64,000 bases of DNA. It comes from Shewanella corallii. GTDB lineage: Bacteria > Pseudomonadota > Gammaproteobacteria > Enterobacterales > Shewanellaceae. The notes under the pieces are model-generated. The model worked only from the letters and a program-made list of their open reading frames with translations, ran no database searches and was not told the DNA's origin. Both the position numbers and the translations under genes were made by a program. Location: NCBI RefSeq assembly GCF_023349125.1, contig NZ_JAKIKT010000009.1:124001-188000 (forward strand), read 5' to 3'. Shown in pieces: positions 61,361-64,000 of the stretch (the stretch's first letter is position 1; each line of letters starts with the position of its first letter).

Positions 61361-62287
61361 CTAGTGACCACGATTTATAATTGTCTTTAAATTTCCTTCA
61401 TTACCGCTTTCCAGCCATTCCAGGTTTGGCCAGCCGCGCAACCATGTTAATTGACGCTTGGCCAATTGCCTAGTTGCAGCCACGGCTTTTTCGACCATTG
61501 TCTGATGGTCAAATTCCCCATCAAGATATTGCCAGCATTGGCGATATCCTACACAGCGCATGGACGGCATCTCAAGGTGAAGGTCACCTCTTTGCTTTAA
61601 CTGTTGGACTTCTTCAACAAATCCCTGCTGCAACATAATCTCAAAGCGCTTGGCGATTAATTCATGCAACACTTTACGTTCTTTAGGCGCAATCGCATAT
61701 TGTGCCACACGATAAGATAAAGCGGTGGATTTGGTTTGCGTTAATTCGGTTAAAGTTTTACCACTTATCCGGAATACTTCTATTGCTCTGGATAGACGCT
61801 GAGGATCATTTGGATGTATTCGCTGAGCGGATACAGGATCTATTTGTGTCAGCTCATCATGTAGGGATTGCCACCCCTGTTCAGTGGCCTGAGCCAATAT
61901 TTCCGCTCTGATACTCTCGTCGGCACTTGGCAGTGGCGAAAGCCCTTCCAACAGCGTTTTAAAATACATCATGGTTCCACCCACTAATATTGGGGTCTTA
62001 CCTTTGGTAACTATCTCTTCAATTGCCTTGATCGCATCTGCACGAAAATCTGCAGCAGAGTAACTTTCTGCCGGATCCAATATATCCACAAGCCGGTGAG
62101 GAGCCTGTGCCAATTCCTCTTGAGAGGGCTTCGCCGTGCCAATATCCATCCCCCGATAGATCAGGGCTGAATCCACAGAAATAATTTCACAGTTGTGATG
62201 GGTGGCCAGATCAATCGCGAGCTGTGTTTTGCCAGAGGCCGTAGGCCCCATCAGCAGGATAATTTCAGGCTGTTGTTGTGTGCTCAC
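61361..62287 (-). CDS. miaA: tRNA dimethylallyltransferase
   Basis: A 308-residue enzyme that adds the isopentenyl group to A37 of tRNAs reading UNN codons. The P-loop is LMGPTASGKTQLAIDL, followed by SVDSALIYRGMDIGTAKPS and ILVGGTMMYFKTLL. The start is a GTG that overlaps the end of mutL by 23 nt. Confidence 0.95.
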   Translation of the reverse strand: MSTQQQPEIILLMGPTASGKTQLAIDLATHHNCEIISVDSALIYRGMDIGTAKPSQEELAQAPHRLVDILDPAESYSAADFRADAIKAIEEIVTKGKTPILVGGTMMYFKTLLEGLSPLPSADESIRAEILAQATEQGWQSLHDELTQIDPVSAQRIHPNDPQRLSRAIEVFRISGKTLTELTQTKSTALSYRVAQYAIAPKERKVLHELIAKRFEIMLQQGFVEEVQQLKQRGDLHLEMPSMRCVGYRQCWQYLDGEFDHQTMVEKAVAATRQLAKRQLTWLRGWPNLEWLESGNEGNLKTIINRGH

Positions 62288-64000
62288 TCAATTGCTCTTC
62301 TAACCAGTATTCCCAGGGGAGCGATTGCCCCTGAGCCAGGATCTGTTGTTGGGTTTCAGGATATTGTTTCAGCTGTTGCCAGACAGATGCAGCAGCATCG
62401 AAACCGGCTTTAGTTTGCGCTGTTAGCCAGGCTGCAAGCGCTTCATTGGCAGGTTCTTCTGCGGCCAGCCACTGTAATAACTCAGGAATATTGCTGGCCA
62501 GCTGACTGTCTCTTAGATATGGGGGCACTTTTTTGATAATCAACTGCCCGTACTTGATAACCAGCTCAATTCCCAAACGCCGCAGCAAAGTCTCACGCAT
62601 CTCGATAGTATCAGCCCACTGTTCATCTGCAGCTACCGATACCGGCATCAACAAAGGCTGGCCAACGAGACCGGTTTCAAGCTTATCTCTGATCCCTGAT
62701 TTACGACAAACAGCAGCGGCTGCTGCAATATCGACCAAAATCAGTTGACTGTCTTTGGCTACCACCCAGAATTTACCCGCCAGCACCGGAGGCATATCAG
62801 CGGCATCTCTTACCTGTTCGGCACGACTTTGTCCTGGGGTTTGCATCAGTTGTCCATAGGCTTCAACTGCCGCTTTATCCGGCTGCGGATTGACATATCT
62901 GTCTGCAGCCCGACCTGCACTCCCGGACCAATCGCCACTGCGCCCACTCCCGCTGGAAGAAGAAGGGTAGTTGCCCGAATAACTGCGCTGGCCGGTCATT
63001 CCATCTACCGCTCTATCATTCCCCTGAGAAACCACACCGGCAGGAGAACTCATTCCCTGCCATGGCTGCGCACTGTAATCCGCTTGTGGTTGCTCAATCT
63101 GAGACTGGGTATTAACAGGCAAAGTATGCGCCTGACTCAAGGCTGATTGCAGCGCCTGCAGAATAAAATCGTGGATATATCGGCTCTGATGGAATCGCAC
63201 TTCATGTTTGGCTGGATGCACATTGACATCGACCTGATGGGGATCCAGTTCCAACATCAGCACGTACCCGGGCTGATCCAGCTCACTCATCTGGGCAAAC
63301 GCCTGTCGCACGGCATGATTCACCAGGCGGTCACGCACCAGACGCCCGTTAACGTAGAAGTAATGAACATCGGCCGGTTGCACCAACGCAGGAGACTGCA
63401 GATAACCGCTCAATGACATATCGTCATGTTGGCAGTCCACTCTCAACGCATTGTCAGCAAAAGGCCTGCCTGAGACCTGTCCCAGACGCTGCAGGTATTG
63501 AGCCTCATTGGTCGCAGGACGATAATTACGTACCGTTTTGCCATTGTGAGACAGGGTAAAGTGAACATCACTGCGAACCAGCGCGATACGTTTCAGCCAT
63601 TCATCAATATGGCCGAACTCAGTTTTGTCACTTTTCAGGAAACGTCTGCGCGCTGGGGTATTAAAGAACAGATCCACCACTTCAATTGTGGTCCCCTCGG
63701 GATGTGCCGCCGGGATCACCTTAACCGCCATTTCTGAACCCTCAGCATAGGCCGTCCAGGCCCCAGACTGCTCAGCGGTACGTGAAGTCATGGTTAATCT
63801 GGAAACAGAGCTGATACTGGCTAGCGCCTCACCACGGAAGCCAAAACTCAGGATAGCTTCAAGGTCATCCAGGGTTTCTACTTTGGAGGTCGCGTGACGG
63901 GATAGCGCCAATGCCAATTCGTCTTTAACTATACCACCGCCGTTATCCCGGATACGAATAAGCTTGGCGCCGCCCTTCTCGATGTCGATATCAATACGAC
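62265..64000 (-). CDS. mutL: DNA mismatch repair protein MutL (N-terminus cut by window)
   Basis: At least 578 residues of MutL; the start lies beyond the window, and about 50 residues of a typical protein are missing. The ATPase domain shows DNGGGI (motif II region), FGFRGEALASI (motif III) and RFLKSDKTEFGHI. A Ser/Gly/Gln-rich linker and the C-terminal dimerisation region (from about nt 62800) follow. The endonuclease DQHA(X)2E(X)4E motif is absent, as in E. coli, implying a MutH-dependent pathway. It overlaps miaA by 23 nt. Confidence 0.95.
   Translation of the reverse strand, partial: RIDIDIEKGGAKLIRIRDNGGGIVKDELALALSRHATSKVETLDDLEAILSFGFRGEALASISSVSRLTMTSRTAEQSGAWTAYAEGSEMAVKVIPAAHPEGTTIEVVDLFFNTPARRRFLKSDKTEFGHIDEWLKRIALVRSDVHFTLSHNGKTVRNYRPATNEAQYLQRLGQVSGRPFADNALRVDCQHDDMSLSGYLQSPALVQPADVHYFYVNGRLVRDRLVNHAVRQAFAQMSELDQPGYVLMLELDPHQVDVNVHPAKHEVRFHQSRYIHDFILQALQSALSQAHTLPVNTQSQIEQPQADYSAQPWQGMSSPAGVVSQGNDRAVDGMTGQRSYSGNYPSSSSGSGRSGDWSGSAGRAADRYVNPQPDKAAVEAYGQLMQTPGQSRAEQVRDAADMPPVLAGKFWVVAKDSQLILVDIAAAAAVCRKSGIRDKLETGLVGQPLLMPVSVAADEQWADTIEMRETLLRRLGIELVIKYGQLIIKKVPPYLRDSQLASNIPELLQWLAAEEPANEALAAWLTAQTKAGFDAAASVWQQLKQYPETQQQILAQGQSLPWEYWLEEQLSEHTTTA

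Overview
The window is a chromosomal segment of a Shewanella-like gammaproteobacterium (order Alteromonadales). The evidence is a Crp almost identical to the enteric protein, an E. coli-type MutL without the endonuclease motif, and the blocks mutL-miaA-hfq-hflX-hflK-hflC, petABC-sspA-sspB, astC-astA-astD and yheS/yheT/yheU/prkB/crp. From memory, not from a search, this order resembles S. oneidensis around crp and petABC. There are no rRNA or tRNA genes, CRISPR arrays, intact insertion sequences or phage genes. Both ends cut genes: pilY1 on the left and mutL on the right.

Layout. 1-3.2 kb: 3' end of pilY1, then a DUF4920 protein overlapping a PepSY-type membrane protein. 3.2-5.4 kb (minus): a bufferin-type RiPP operon, bufA2-bufB(MNIO)-bufC, whose precursor is a lipoprotein with two tandem bufferin domains. 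5.9-8.4 kb (minus): codBA with a promoter and a strong Crp-like site. 8.8-16.1 kb: YccS-like FUSC protein, exported methyltransferase-fold protein, esterase, RlmI-like methyltransferase, AraC regulator, PEBP protein and a possible 53-codon ORF. 16.1-22.2 kb (minus): curli operon csgB-csgA-csgE-csgF-csgG, with a giant curlin of about 30 repeats, followed by mltC. 22.4-24.0 kb: an unrecognised membrane/coiled-coil protein with a 600-nt leader. 24.5-36.6 kb: yheV, yheS, a TIGR02444 gene, a GMC oxidoreductase with a Tat-type small subunit, yheT-yheU-prkB, a Sel1 protein, crp and a PepSY/two-component operon. 36.6-41.3 kb (minus): DUF1338 gene and the ast operon for arginine catabolism. 41.6-47.3 kb (minus): HDOD protein, S9 peptidase lipoprotein and a two-gene operon pairing a solute-binding-like protein with a membrane protein. 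47.5-51.6 kb: S1/P1 nuclease with an Oar-like TonB-dependent receptor. 51.6-64 kb: pabA, a diguanylate cyclase, sspBA, petABC, hflC-hflK-hflX-hfq-miaA and partial mutL.

How the genes fit together. The core blocks serve respiration (cytochrome bc1), arginine and cytosine catabolism, translation and stress regulation (Hfq, HflX, SspA/B, YheS) and mismatch repair. The surface blocks (pilY1, curli, TonB receptor, diguanylate cyclase) suit a biofilm-forming aquatic bacterium. The least conventional parts are the tandem lipoprotein bufferin operon, the giant curlin, the 505-residue coiled-coil membrane protein and the solute-binding/membrane-protein pair. Intrinsic terminators separate most transcription units and several are probably shared between convergent genes.
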